NCBI GenBank assembly: GCA_963575745.1 | Contig: CAUYUJ010014359.1 | Location: forward strand, 77,501 to 141,500 | DNA length: 64,000 nucleotides | From: Prorocentrum cordatum | Lineage: Eukaryota > Sar > Dinophyceae > Prorocentrales > Prorocentraceae | Direction of reading: 5' to 3' | Part shown: positions 43,016 to 55,949 of the stretch, in pieces | Layout of the letters: the number at the start of each line of letters is the position of its first letter | How positions within the stretch are numbered: the stretch's first letter is position 1 | Program-made: the position numbers and the translations under genes | Notes under the pieces: model-generated | The model's database searches: none | Seen by the model: the letters and a program-made list of their open reading frames with translations, nothing else | Told to the model about the DNA's origin: nothing

Positions 43016-45948
43016 CTGCTGCTGCTGCTGCTGATGCTGATGCTGATGCTGATGCTGATGCTGATGCTGATGTTGCTGATGATGCCGATGATGACGACGA
43101 TGATGCTGATGCTGATGGTGGTGATGATGCTGATGCTGTTGCTGCTGATGCCGAGGATGTCGATTGCTGATGCTGATGATGATGCTGATGATGATGATGA
43201 TGAGGATGATGATGATGATGATCATCATGATGCTGGTGACGATGATGATGATGAGGATGATGCTGATTATGCTGATGATACTGGTGAGTGCTGATGCTGA
43301 TCATGATAATGCTCATGCTGATGATGAGGATGCTGATGAGGATGATGATGCTGATGATGCTGATGATAATGAGGATGCTGCTGATGTTGATGAGGAGGAG
43401 GCGTAGAGTCTTCAGGGAAAGGAGGAAGAGGACGATGGGGTGGAGGGGAACGAGGAGAAACGCTCAAGGGATGCGGAGGAGGAGGAGGAGCAGGAGCAGA
43501 AGCAGGACGAGGAGGAGGATGAGGAGGCGGAAGAGGATGATGATGATTCTGACGTTGATGCTGATGATGATGATGATGACGATGATGATGATGCTGATGA
43601 TGATGATGATGATGATGGTACTGATGATGATGATGACGGTGATGCTGATGATGCAGATGACGATGCTGCTGATGCTGATGACGATGATGACGCGGAGGAT
43701 GACTATGATGATGACGCTGATGACGATGCTGATGATGCTGATGATGCTGATGATGCTGATGATGCTGATGATGATGATGTTGAGAATGAGGATGCTGCTT
43801 CTGCTGATTATGATGCTGCTGATAATGAGGAGGATGATGATACTAACGATGATGATGCTAATGGTGATGCTGATTCTGATGATGATGCTGATGCTACTGA
43901 TGTTGATGCTGATGGTGTTGAGGATGATGCTGATGATGAGGATGTGGATGACGACGATGACGATTATGCTGATGCTGCTGATGATGCTTATGATGCTGAT
44001 GATGCTGATGACGATGATGATGCTGATGCTGATGATGCTGATGATGCTAGTGATGCTGATGATGCTGCTGATGATGCTGATGATGCTGCTGATGATGAGG
44101 ATGCTTGTGCCGAGCATGGTGATGATGATACTGATGATGCTGATGCTTCTGACGATGCTGATGCGGATGATGCTGATGATGCTGATGCTGATGCTGATGA
44201 TGCTGCTGATGACGACGAGGATGCGGATGATGATGCTGATGCTGGTGCTGATACGGATGATGATGATGGTGATGATGATGCTGATGACGATGATGCTGCG
44301 GATGACGATGATGATGCTGATGATGATGATGTTGATGCGGATGACGCTGATGATGCTGAAGTTGATACTGCTGATGATGGTGATGACGATAGTGGTGATG
44401 ATGATGATCTGAATGCGGATGCTGATGATTATGCTGATTAAGATGAGGATGACGATGATGTGGATGACGAAGATGCTGATGATGCTGATGGTGCTGGTGA
44501 TGCTGCTGATAATGATGGTGATGCAGCTGGTGATGATGGTGATGATGCTGATGATGATGCTGATGATGTTGATGATAAGGATGGGGATGTCGCTGCTGAT
44601 GATGATGACGTTGTTGATGTCTATGGTGATGATGCTGACGATAAGGATGATGATGCCGATGCTAACGATGCCGATGGTGATGCTGACGATGATGCTGTTG
44701 GTAATGATGGTTTTGCAGATGCGTCGCATGATGATGCTGACGATGCTCATTATGCGGATGATGATGATACTGCTGGTAACGATGATGCTGATACTGATGA
44801 TGACGATGACGATGATGCAGATGAAGCGGATGATAAGGATGCTGCTGATGATGCTGCTAATGCTTATGATGCTTTTGATGATGACGCTTATGAGGATGAC
44901 GATGGTGATGATGCCGATGATGATGATGAGGATAATGATGTGGATGCTGATGCTGCTGATGATACTGCTGATGATGGTGACGATGAAGTTGATGATCATG
45001 CAGATGCGGATGATGCTGATGATAATGTTGATGGCGATGCTGATGCTGATGATGATGGTGCTTATCGCGATGATGGTGATGCTGATGATGGTGCTGCTGA
45101 TGCTGATTATGATGATGATGCAGAGGATGCGGATGAGGATGCGGATGAGGATGATGCTGATGCTGATTAAGATGATGATGAGGATGACGATGCGGATGAG
45201 GATGCTGATGATGATCATGACGGGGTTTATGATGATGATTCTGATGTTCACGATGATGCTGATAGTGATGGTGATGATGAGGAGGAGGATGAGACTGGCG
45301 ATGACGATGATGATGATCAGGATGATGATACTTAGGGCGGATATGATGATGAGGATGCGGATGATGATGATGCTACTGCTGATGGTAATATGATGAGGAG
45401 GATGAGGAGGACGATGATGATGAGAATGATGAGGATGATGAGGATGGTGATGAATGCTGATGATGATGGTGCTTATCGCGATGATGATGACGTTGATGAT
45501 GATGCTGCTCATGCTGATTATGATGATGATGCTGAGGATGCGGATGAGGATGCGGATGAGGATCTGGAGGAGGAGGAGGAGGAGGAGAAGGAGGAGCAGA
45601 GCCAGAGGGATGCAGAGGAGGAGGTGGAGGAGGGGGAAGAGGAGGAGAGCAAGAGAGATGTGGAGGAGGAGGAGGAGGAGACGCAGGAGGAGGAGGAGCA
45701 GGAGGAAGAGGAGGAAGAGGATGATGGTGATGATGATGATGCTACTGATGATGATGCTGATGCTGATGATGATGCTGATGCTGCTGACGATGACGATGAT
45801 GACGACGATGATGCTGATGCTGATAGTGGTGCTGATGCTGATGCTGTTGCTGCTGATGCCGAGGATGTCGATGCTGATGCTGAAGATGATGCTGATGACG
45901 ATGATGATGATGATGATGCTGATGATGCTGATGATGATGATGACGATG

Positions 45949-46034
<86 letters not shown>

Positions 46035-46623
46035 ACGGGTGATGATGATGATGCTGATCACGATGATGCTCATGCTGATGATGATGCTGAGGATGATGAG
46101 GATGCTGATGCTGCTGATGATGAGGATGATGATGAGGAGGAGGCGTAGAGCCTTCAGGAAAAGGAGGACGAGGACGATGGGGTGGAGGGGGGCGAGGAGA
46201 AGCGCCAACAGGATGCGGAGGAGGGGGAGGATGAGCAGGAGCAGGAAGAGGAGGAGGATGAGGAGGCGGAAGAGGATCATGATGATTCTAAAGTTGGTGC
46301 TGAAGATGATGATGCTGATAATGATGATGGTGATGCTGATGATGCAGATGACGATGATGAGGCTGATGACGACGATGAAGCGGATGATGACTATGATGAT
46401 GTTGATGATGATGTTGATGACGATGCTGCTGATGCTGATGATGATGCTGATGATGCTGCTGATGATGCTGATGATGATGTTGATAATGAGGATGCTGCTT
46501 CTGCTGATTATGATGCTGCTGATGATGCGGATCATGATGATGATACTACCGATGATGATGCTAATGGTGATGCTGATTATGATGATGATGCTGATGCCAC
46601 TTATGTTGATGTTGATGGTGATG

Positions 46624-46657
<34 letters not shown>

Positions 46658-47488
46658 GAATGGGGATGCCGACGATGCCGATTATGCTGATGATGCTGCT
46701 GATGATGCTTATGATGCTGATGATGCTGATGATGCTGATGACGATGATGATGCTGATGCTGATGATGCTGATGATGCTAGTGATGCTGATGATGATGCTG
46801 ATGAAGATGCTGATGCTGATCATCATGATGATGATGCTAATGCGTGTGCCGAGGATGGTGATGATGATACTGATGATACGAAGGCTGATGACGATGCTGA
46901 TGAAGATGATGCTGATGATGCTGATGCTGATGCTGATGATGCTGCTGATGACGATGGGGATGCGGATGATGATGCTGATGATGCTGAAGCTTATAATGAT
47001 GATGCTGATGGCGATGATGCTGGGAATGAAGATGATGATGCGGATGACGCTGATGATGCTGAACTTGATGCTGATGATGATGGTGATGACGATGGTTATG
47101 ACGCTGATGATGATCTGAACGAGGATGCTGATGATGCTGCTGATGATGATGATGATGATGATGATGACGATGTTGTGGATGATGCTGATGATGCTGATGG
47201 TGCTGGTGATGCTGCTGATGATGATTGTGATGTTGCTGATGATGCTGATGCTGATGCCGATGATGATGCAGATGACGATGATGCTGCTGATGTTGATGAT
47301 GTTGACGATAAGGATTAGGAGGCCGCTGCTGATGATGATGATGCTGATGATGAACATGATGATGCTGATGATAATGATGATGCTGACGAGGAGGATGAGG
47401 ATGCCGATGCTAACGATGCCGATGATGGTGCTGACGATGCTGATGCTGTTGGCGATAATGGTTATGAACATGAGTCTCATGATGATGC

Positions 47489-47523
<35 letters not shown>

Positions 47524-47692
47524 CTGAGGATGTTGATTATGCGGATGATGCTGATGATACTTCTGATGACGATGATGCTGATGCTGATGATGCCGATGGC
47601 GATGATGCAGATGAAGCTGTTGATAATGATGATGCTGATGATGCTGCTAACGCTTATGATGATGCTGATGATGACGCTTATGAGGATGACGG

Positions 47693-47730
<38 letters not shown>

Positions 47731-47809
47731 GTGACGATGAGAATGATGATTATAATGATGTGGATGTTGATGCTGCTGATGATGATGCTGATGATTGTGA
47801 TGGTGAAGT

Positions 47810-47840
<31 letters not shown>

Positions 47841-49018
47841 GCTGATGCTGATGATGCTGATGGTAATGTTGATGCCGATGCCGATGCTGATGATGATGGT
47901 GCTTATCGCGATGATGATGCTGATGATGCTGCTGCTGATGCTAATTATGATGATGATGCTGAGGATGCGGATGAGGATTCGGATGAGGATGATGATGCTG
48001 CTGCTGATGAAGATGATGATGATAAGGATGACGAGGAGGATGAGGATGCTGCTGACGATCATGATGAGGATTCTGATGATGATGATGATTATGACGTTCA
48101 CGATGATGCTGATAGTGATGATGCGGAGGATGATGATGACGATGATGAGGATGATGATGCGGAGGAGGATGGCGATGAAGATGATACGGACCAGGATGAT
48201 GATATTTAGGGTTGAGATGCTGATGAGGATGATGAGGATGATGATGCTGCTGCTGACGATATGATGAGGAGGATGAGGAGGACGATGATGATGAGGATGA
48301 TGATGATGGTGATGATGGTGTTGAGGAAGAGGAGGGGAATCATGAGGATGATGATGAGGATGATGATAATGATTATGAGGATGATGGCGAGGATGATGAT
48401 GATGATGATGATGCTGTTGGTGAGGATGATAATGAGTATGATGATGGTAACGATGATGATGATGATGATGCTGATGCTGAGGATGATGATGTGGATGAAC
48501 CTGATGATGTTGAGGATGCATGAGGATGATGATACTTAGGATGAGGATGACGATGTGGATGATGATGAGGATGATGGTGATCGTGATGAGGATGATGAGG
48601 ATGATGAGGATGATGATGTGGGTGAGGATGATGATGCCGATGCGGATGATGATTATGATGATGAGTATGATGCTGATTATGATTATGATGAGGATGCTGA
48701 TGATGATGACGATGATGAAGATGAGGATGATGATGCTGATGATGAAGATGAGGATGAGGATGCTGATGGTGCCGATGATGACGATGATCATGGTGGTGTT
48801 GAGTCTGACGATGGTGATGCTTTTGATGCTGATGATGATGCTGCTGATGCTGAGGATTATGATGATGATGTTAATGCTGATGATGATGATTATGAAGGTG
48901 CTGATGATGATGAGGAAGAGGAGGATGATGAACATGATGATAACGAGGATGATGATACTGATGATGATGATGATGACGATGGTGATGATGATGATGATGC
49001 TGATGCTGATGCTGATGC

Positions 49019-49066
<48 letters not shown>

Positions 49067-49192
49067 GGAGGATGAGGATTCGGATGAGGATGAGCATGAG
49101 GATGGGGATGCTGATGATATGTGAGGAGGAGGAGGAGGAGGAGGAGGAGGATTATGATGATCAGGATTATGGTGATGCTGATGATGATGATA

Positions 49193-49283
<91 letters not shown>

Positions 49284-49330
49284 GGAGGAGGAGGAGGAGG
49301 AGAGGAGGAGGAGGAGGAGGAGGAAGGGGT
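42765..49330. repeat. 6.5 kb GAT/GCT/GAG compound microsatellite with ~2.75 kb higher-order duplication
   Basis: GAG-rich tracts (42770-42945, 43400-43530, 45565-45720, 46135-46270, 49120-49150, 49282-49330) alternate with long GAT/GCT tracts. The marker AGCAGAGCCA occurs at 42821 and 45595, and GCGTAGAG at 43401 and 46143, so a block of about 2.74-2.77 kb is duplicated in tandem. Smaller markers (GGTGCTTATCGCGATGATG at about 45056, 45470 and 47898) show further local duplications. The very long open frames (up to 1,877 codons on the minus strand; Asp/Ala-, Met- or Ile/Ser-rich) result from triplet periodicity and are not genes. Confidence 0.92.
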
Positions 49331-49489
49331 GGAGGAGGAGGTCTTCTGTCGTTCTTTTTTGCGTCGTCATTGCCCAGATCTGGTGGCGCCCCAGACCGCT
49401 CCGCGTCGCCGCGCATCGTGCCCGCGCCCCTCCTGCCCCCCACGGCCTGAGCTTCGAGGTACCTTTTCCATGCATCTCTGGCGAGGGCT

Positions 49490-49900
49490 AGCGGGCAGTG
49501 GGAACGCGCCCAAGGAGAGGCAGGGGCCGATTTTGAGGTGGAGGCCAGGACCTTAGGACCTCTGGCGTTACGATCTCGTGACGGCTGAGTTTCCTTGTTG
49601 GGGGCCTCTGGAGAGGGTAAGCGGGCACAGGGAGCATCCACGAGAATTTGCCCAGACGAAAATCCAGGTGGGCAGGACTCGAACGAATCGGGTCGTCAGA
49701 GCTTGGGCGGGCGCACTGTCAGATACCACGTCACGGGCGACGACCGTATCCGTGCTCCTCGCGGTTGGGACTCCGAGGCGCGATTCCGTGGACACGCCGA
49801 TCCCATGGATGCGCTCCGTGCGGGGCATCCGCGGAGGTCGCGGCCCGGGAACCCAGACCGCGAGATCGCGGGCATGGAGGTGTTTCCCGCCCGCGACGCT
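49490..49900 (+). repeat. Dispersed repeat family B, member 2
   Basis: Shares GGCCGATTTTGAGGTGGAGG with 40951 and the GTGCGGGGCATCCGCGG core (49829) with the other members. Confidence 0.6.
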
Positions 49901-51230
49901 TGGTGTGCACACGGGCCTCGGCCGAACCTTTCGGTCGACCCGGGCTCGATGTCGGAGGAGCTTTTTCGCCGATGTCGGTTTCGCCGATGTCGGCCTCTGG
50001 GGGCCCGTTGCGGACCACTGGACCGTCAGACATTGATCCAAGATGGAAGCTGACCGGGATGCACCCTGGAAGGGGTCGGGGGACAATTTGGGAGATGTTT
50101 TCATTATTTTCCACAGCGTTGGGGATGTTCTGGGCAGCGTTTTGAGGAAAAGTCGCTTCCCTGGATACACGGCCGCCGCATGTGCCGGGAGGCGCCAGGG
50201 AAATCATCTACGTCCAGCTGGTTCGCTGATCCCCGCTTCGCTATCCCTCCGTGTCGTCCACCCCGAGTCGAGTTCTGGTGGTAGAAGTGGCGACAACACG
50301 ATTCGGACTCTCGGCGATCAGAAGCGTCTCGAACAGGAGAGGCCTCAGCGGCGCCAAGTACGATGCAGCTCTCCTCGCGCAAGGCCACCTCGCCCGGGAT
50401 CGACTCAAGCAGGCCCTGTACGAGTCACGTCCTGGGCTCGGGCGGGCCGAGCGGCTTTGTTGGCTTGCGGCCGTTGCGTTGGGCGGCGTGCCCGAGAGAC
50501 CCGGGGGTCGCTTGCGGGGGTCGGCGCGGGGGCCGCTCGCGCCAGAACGGCGAGCCGCGCCTCGCCGCGGTCCTCGAGAAGATGGCGTTCCAGCGCGCGG
50601 CGGTCGCCGGAAACGCCAGGGCGCATCTTGAGGGGATGGCGCGCCGAGATCGGCATCGCCGCGACGCGGGAGCAGACGGAGACGGTGGCCAGCGGCGGCC
50701 GCGGGAGCTTGAGGTTCCGTATGAATTTGTCGAAGAGCTCGGGTGAGGCACTCCGCAGTCAGGGCCCGAGCAGGCTGCCAGAGTGGCACGGTGCGATTCG
50801 CGGTCCGACGCGAATCGGCTCAGAGCTGCCGGTGTTTGCTCGGTTGCGTCGCGTTTGGTGCTGCTGTCACCGCCTCTTTGGTGGGCAGGCTGTGTGCGCA
50901 GGCATTCGGGGGACATGTTAGCGAAGCACGCCGATGATGTTCCACACCGCCTCCTAGCAAACTCTCTTGAGTCTCGCGGAGCGCTGTTGCCGAACTTGAC
51001 GTTTTCCGCGCGCTGTGTGCCGCCGCTGCGCCTCTGGGGTGGTTAGGAAGGCGCTCGCAGATCGCTTTCCGCAAACGACTTCCGACGCGCGGGGCACCCC
51101 TATCGTGCTCCTCAAGCCGCATGGCCGGTCAGCACCGAAGACACCTTGGGCCCGTTCGGGCATGCTGCTTCTTGCGGCGCTTGCTGCTGCTGGCACCGTG
51201 CAGCGGCTGCGCGCGGCCCGTGTTGTGTTC
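49901..51230. other. GC-rich stretch, no gene recognised
   Basis: Overlapping open frames on both strands (the longest on plus is 50043-50921, 292 codons, Arg/Ser/Pro-rich). The plus frame at 50251-50631 includes a plausible stretch LSGAKYDAALLAQGHLARDRLKQ, but no family is recognised and no frame stands out. A decayed exon is possible. Confidence 0.35.
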
Positions 51231-51330
51231 TGTGTATATATATATATGTGTGTATGTATATATATATATATGTGTGTATGTATATATATATATATATAGA
51301 TATACACACATATCTATATATATATATGCC
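51231..51330. repeat. TATATA/TGTGTA microsatellite
   Basis: Alternating TA with TGTGTATG interruptions, self-complementary and able to extrude as cruciform (GATATACACACATATCTATATA near its end). Confidence 0.9.
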
Positions 51331-52395
51331 ACGGGGTTGAGGACAAGGACCTCCTGACGTCTTCGCGGGCCGTGGTCGTGCACGTGGGCGCCCTTCCGAC
51401 CTTCCGCCGGCTTTCCCTCATCTGGGATGCTTGGAGTCAGCGCTCCGGGGGGGAGCGCGCCGATCGCGGCGCACGGGCCCTCCGAGGGGCCCCCCGACCC
51501 TCGTGGCCCCCGCCCTCGCCTTTCGGGAGTGCCGCCGACGCACGGGACTGATGCCCGAGCGCGCGTGGTGTGCCTGCCTCGGGCTCCGGGCGCCGTGCGC
51601 CCTGCCGCGCTCGTCGGATGCTGTCCGCCTCGGGTCCCGCGCTTGTCCAGCCTGGTCGGTCGTTCGCCGCTGAGGGGCGAGTCTGAGTCCGAGTCGATAG
51701 CGGACTCGAGAAGGAGGGAGAGAGTGAGAGAGCGGCATCAGAGCGAAGCTCAGCGATCGCTGCAGCGGGCAAGCTCCGCCCCATGCCAGAGCTCAATCCG
51801 TGGTCCCGCTCCTTTTCCTCCTGCTTTTCATCTGCTCCTACCACTCCTGCCCGTGCTGCTGCTCCCTGCTAGTGCACCCGCTCCCGCTCTTCCTCGTCGC
51901 TGTCGTCGCTGTTGTCGTCGTCTCGCTTTCTGATCTCTCTGGAGACACTCTGGGCGCCTTCGAGCCCTCTTGGGCTGGTTTGGCAGTCTGGTGGGCAGTC
52001 TTGGTGCTCTCTTGAGCCGTCTTGGGTCGTCTCGGGGGGGCTTCTGGGTCGTCTTGGGGCGATCTTGGAGAGCCTCTTTGAGCGTCTTGGAGCGCTGAAG
52101 AAGCGAACAGAACAAGCAACTATATTTTAGAATGCGCGCACACACACAGTGCTGATGCTGCTTCTGCTGCCTCCCTTCCTCCGTACACCTCGCGCTCGAT
52201 TTCTTCGAGTCGCTGGCCCGTGGAGTTCGCGACCCCTTCCCCGACCACCAGTCTCAGCCTGGGTCGTAAAGGCTTCGGGATTTTCGAGGACCCTGGGGAT
52301 CTCCAGAGGTCCCTGGAGGCCTTCGAGGCCAGCGGCGGCCCCTCAATAATAAAATAAGCTGGGCGAAGGACCCAAGCATTTGCGGTTGTGAGTAA
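51331..52395. other. No gene recognised; TTGGGG-type patch
   Basis: GC-rich sequence with a small patch of the TTGGGGCC family at about 51955-52090. No supported gene. Confidence 0.5.
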
Positions 52396-52399
52396 CGCA

Positions 52400-53165
52400 G
52401 CTGTGAGCATCGTCTTCGGTGGAGCTCCCTATGGGGCCGCGAGACGTGTGAGGGGCGTGCCGAAATAGGCGGGGAAGACGCATGCGAACACCGCCACTGC
52501 GGCCTTCGGTGGAGCTCCCATATAGGGCCACGAAACGTGTGAGGAGTGCGCTGAAATAGGTGGGGAAGAAGCATGTGAACACCGCCACTGGGGCCTTCGG
52601 TGGAGCTCCCATGTGGGGCCACAAAACGTGTGAGGGGTGTGCCGAAAGGAGCGAGGGAGATGCATGCGAACACCGCCACTGGGGCCTTCGGTGGAGCTCC
52701 CTATCGGGCCACGAAGCGTCTGAAAGGTGTGCCGACATGGGTGGGGGAGGCGCATGCGAACGCATCCATTGGGGCCTTCTTTTGAGGGTTGTGCCGAAAT
52801 GGGCGTGGGAGACCAATTCGAACACTGCCACAAGGGGCTTCGGTGGAGCTCCCATGTGGGGCCACGAAGCGTGTGAGGGGTGTGCGCAAATTGGGTGGGG
52901 GAGGCACATGCGAGCACGCCCATTGGGGCCTTTGGTGGAGCTCCCTATGGGGCCACGAAGTGTGTGAGGGGTGTGCCGAAGTGGGTGTGGGGAGACGCAT
53001 GCGGACACCTCTGCTGGGGTCTTCGGTGGGGCTCCCTATTGGGCCATCAAGTGTTTGAGAGGTGTGCCGACATGGGTGTGGGAGACGCCTGCGAACACCG
53101 CCACCGGGGCCTTCGGTGGAGCTCCCTATGGGGCCACGAATCGTGTGAGGGGTGTGCCGAAATGT
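52400..53165. repeat. 91-bp tandem repeat, about eight units
   Basis: TTCGGTGGAGCTCCC or a variant occurs at 52415, 52505, 52596, 52687, 52839, 52931, 53022 and 53112, i.e. a 90-92 bp period with one deletion between the fourth and fifth. Units contain GGGGCCACGAA, GTGTGAGGGGTGTGCCGAA and ACGCATGCGAACACC. Short open frames in all frames reflect the non-triplet period. Confidence 0.92.
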
Positions 53166-53700
53166 GACTGGTGTGGAGGGCAGAGGCAGGGGTGGGAGGA
53201 GGGAGGGGGCAGCGGGGGGGAAGGAAGGGGACGCGGGTCGCTATTTCTTCAAAGCGAGGTCCCGACACCACATTTTGGGAATCATTCCACATCCAAACGT
53301 CCAGCGATGTGAGTTTTTCCACCTACAGGCCCAGAAGTCTCAACCCAGTTCCCTGGGACAACTATCCGTCCCGGATCCATTCCTTGTTGGGCCGGGCGGG
53401 CAAGCATGCCCCAGGAGGCCGAAAATACTGAAAAATCTTGCGGATGAGCAAATCAATCCGCCGGAGGTCTAGGAATGTGGATCTTCGATCCCTTATCCTC
53501 GATACCTCTCTTCCGATGTCGCAAGTGTTTCGAGAAGTGCACCCCCATGAGTCTCGACCCAATCCCTAGAGCCCGCTTTTCATCCCGAGCCCGCTCTTTT
53601 GACGGTCCGCGGGCCCGAAAGCGGCCCCTCGGTACAGAAAATTGCCCTCAACCACCCGTGGCATTTTTTTCACAACGCCAGGATGTCTTAGATCGCGAGG
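53166..53700. other. No gene recognised
   Basis: Mixed sequence with short overlapping frames only. Confidence 0.5.
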
Positions 53701-53950
53701 GCTCACGAGCGACGAGTAGATCCATATCGAGGCCCTCGCGATCTGGACTCCGTGTCGCGAGCCAGTGGATACCCGATCCAATGGATACGTTCCGCGCGGG
53801 GCACCTCTGGACTCCGAGGCGCGATCCCGTGGATACCCGATCACATGTATACGTTCCGCGCGGGGCACCTCGTAGACAACGCCCCGTATCCGTGGGGTCG
53901 CGGCCGAGGAGTCCAGACAGAGAGCCCGTGGACACGAAAGGCTGTCCAGA
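53701..53950 (+). repeat. Dispersed repeat family B, member 3
   Basis: Contains two tandem GATACGTTCCGCGCGGGGCA segments (about 53782 and 53848) and GTATCCGTGGGGTCGCGGCC, matching the other family B members. Confidence 0.6.
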
Positions 53951-54062
53951 GCGGCGCTGTGCGTTTAGACGTGGATGTGGACGTGTCTCCACTGCGCGAG
54001 CCGGGCCGGCCCGCGCGCCTCCGCCCGACCTTTGCTTGACTCTGCCGCGCCGCCGCGCGCGT

Positions 54063-54480
54063 GGCTGGAGGAGGAGGAGGAGGAGGAGGAGGAGGAGGAG
54101 GAGGAGGAGGAGGAGGAGGAGGAGGCGGAGGAGGAGGAAAAAGAAGAAGAAGAAGAAGAAGAAGAAGAAGAAAGAAGAGGAGGAGGAGGAGGAGGAGGAG
54201 GAGTGTGTGTGTGTGCATATGGACGGCCCCAAAGCGCGAGTGCAGAAAACCACACAGTGCCCTGTCGGGCACCGAGCCCGCGGCGGGGCCCTGGGCCCCA
54301 GGAGGAGGCCATGGGGCGGCGCGCGGCGTGAAAAAAACACATCGCTGGAGGTCCTGTGGGTAGAGCTCAAGGTGTCCTCCTCTTCCTCCTCCTCCTCCTC
54401 CTCCTCCTTCTCCTCCTCCTTCCTCCTCCTCCTCCTCTCCCTCCTCCTCCTCTTCCTCCTCCTCCTCCTCCTTCCTCCCC
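54063..54480. repeat. GAG array and oppositely oriented CTC array
   Basis: GAG/GAA triplets at about 54066-54203 and CTC/TCC triplets at about 54378-54478, with 175 bp between. The two could pair as a long imperfect stem. Confidence 0.85.
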
Positions 54481-54537
54481 ACTGCGGGCCGTGCGAGAAG
54501 CAGTCGAGGCTGGTAGGAAGCCGAAAATGCAGAGTGT

Positions 54538-54720
54538 ACTCCAGATTTCGTAATAAAGGGAGGGGGGTCTCATTTCGGGGGGGGGGTCTCTTCCAGGCTA
54601 TCTTGGAGGGCCTGGGGGGTGTGGGGACGATGTTTTGGAGGGTTCTCCCACAGGGGGAGGTCTGAAATGGCTTGTCTTGGAGGGTCCAGACCCCCTCCCT
54701 TTTATTACGAAATCTGGAGT
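54538..54720. repeat. Foldback sequence with 33-bp inverted arms
   Basis: ACTCCAGATTTCGTAATAAA (54538-54557) continues to 54570 and is the reverse complement of 54688-54720, with two or three mismatches in a G run. The spacer of about 117 bp is G-rich and T-rich. It lies directly before the LINE fragment. Confidence 0.75.
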
Positions 54721-54721
54721 A

Positions 54722-55336
54722 TATCTCAAGTTCATTTCTCACGAGGCTTTTCCTGAGAAGCTTCACCTCCTGATTGGGCGTCGCGGTCGGTCCTGGTTTA
54801 ACACCACTCCCACACGACTTCAGGAGCTGTGGGATCTGGCTCGGAGAATCCTGCTCCACGCTCCTGCTTCTGTTCGGTGGCCATACTTGAAGGCGGTCGC
54901 TGGGGGGTGGACGACAACAGACCGCATGCACGTAACCGAGGAGCGCTGGAGTTGTGTATTTGGCTGTCACCGCCGTCCAGACAGCATCGCCCACTACTTG
55001 CGATGCCCTCGACTCACTCACCTCGTGTGTCTTCCTCGTGCGGTGGTGCCTCCGTGTCCCCTCATCCGTCCCGGGCTCGGCCTGCCAGTTCCCTACCCAG
55101 CGTTTGATTTAGCTCGTGTGAAAATGCTGTGCTGGCTACATCCTCGTACTTTTATTTTTACTATCTTGCAAAGAAGATGGTCAGTCGACAGCATGGTGGG
55201 GCCTCTTGATTTAAACCAATCCCTCGTGGCCCTAAATGCTGCGCTCACGCAAATGCCGGACAATTTCTCGATTCTTCCACCTCCGCCTAACGCGCCTGGG
55301 CCATACAGTTGGCTCCGGCCGAGGCGTCGCGGCTGA
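54722..55336 (+). pseudogene. LINE (non-LTR retrotransposon) reverse-transcriptase C-terminal fragment
   Basis: The open frame through this stretch gives LKAVAGGWTTTDRMH followed by CVFGCHRRPDSIAHYLRC (codons 54953-55006), a C-x3-C-x7-H-x4-C zinc-knuckle-like pattern with HYLRC, typical of the region after the reverse-transcriptase domain in LINE ORF2 proteins. It then continues about 110 residues to a stop. No reverse-transcriptase palm (YxDD) or endonuclease is present upstream, so this is a 5'-truncated copy, as is usual for LINEs. The frame opens at 54635 inside the foldback sequence, which is probably not part of the protein. A tRNA-like sequence follows 45 bp after the stop. Confidence 0.6.
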
Positions 55337-55381
55337 GCTTGACAGACTCGGGAATGTACTGGCGCTCCTTCCCGCCCCACT

Positions 55382-55454
55382 GGGCCCGTGGCCCAATGGA
55401 TAAGGCATCGGCCTGCGGAGCCTGGGATTGCAGGCTCGAGTCCTGCCGGGACCA
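55382..55454 (+). tRNA. tRNA-Arg-like sequence (anticodon GCG), probably degenerate or SINE-derived
   Basis: 73 nt that fold as a tRNA: acceptor 6 of 7 pairs (one G-A mismatch), D stem 3 of 4, anticodon stem 4 of 5 counting one G-T wobble (C-T mismatch), perfect 5-bp T stem GCAGG/CCTGC. The anticodon loop CTGCGGA gives GCG (55415-55417). A box TGGCCCAATGG fits well; the B box GGCTCGAGTCC has two deviations. GGATAAGGC and CTCGAGTCCTGCC are typical of eukaryotic tRNA-Arg. Three stem mismatches and the unusual GCG suggest a pseudogene or the head of a SINE sitting behind the LINE fragment. Confidence 0.5.
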
Positions 55455-55886
55455 TTCTGCCCCGCCTTGACATCCACCCTGCGATGCTTGACCCTCGCTG
55501 CCCCCGCAGCAATGTGGACGTTCGCTCCTCCTTCCCGCCCCCGATCTCCGCGGCGGGGATTCATCCATAACCACCGCCTGGGGGGTCGATCCCCGCGGAC
55601 CTCCGCAGGCGGCGGATGTGGCCACATATTCGGCCCCCCAGCGGCCAGAGCATAATCCATGCCCACCGCCCGCATGGGTCGCCAGGGCGTCGGTCCCCAG
55701 GCGGTGGCTGTGGACAGATCCCCGCCTCGCACGAGGGGGCCCCGCGGCAGGTCTCCGCCCCCGAGACCGTGCGCGACATCTGCCACGAGAAGGCGGCCCC
55801 GCCGCCCTCGCCTCCCCGCCGCCCCACCGCCGCCGCCTGCCGGGAGCTGCGCTGCGGCCCCCCAGGAGCGCCGTGAGGTCCCTCGC
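55455..55886. other. No gene recognised
   Basis: GC-rich; an inverted repeat of about 13 bp (CCACCGCCTGGGG at about 55572 and CCCCAGGCGGTGG at about 55697) is the only structure noted. Confidence 0.5.
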
Positions 55887-55887
55887 G

Positions 55888-55888
55888 G

Positions 55889-55949
<61 letters not shown>

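Noticed and set aside
43464-49097. 1,877-codon open frame on the minus strand and other giant frames in the GAT arrays
   Set aside because: They consist only of Ile/Ser, Met, Asp/Ala or His codons dictated by GAT/GCT triplets; every frame is open, so length is no evidence of a gene.
50043-50921. 292-codon frame in GC-rich DNA
   Set aside because: Arg/Ser/Pro-rich, overlaps equally long frames on both strands and shows no domain.
52400-53165. Regular repeat spacing that could suggest a CRISPR array
   Set aside because: The whole 91-bp unit is repeated with no unique spacers, no cas genes are present and the DNA looks eukaryotic.
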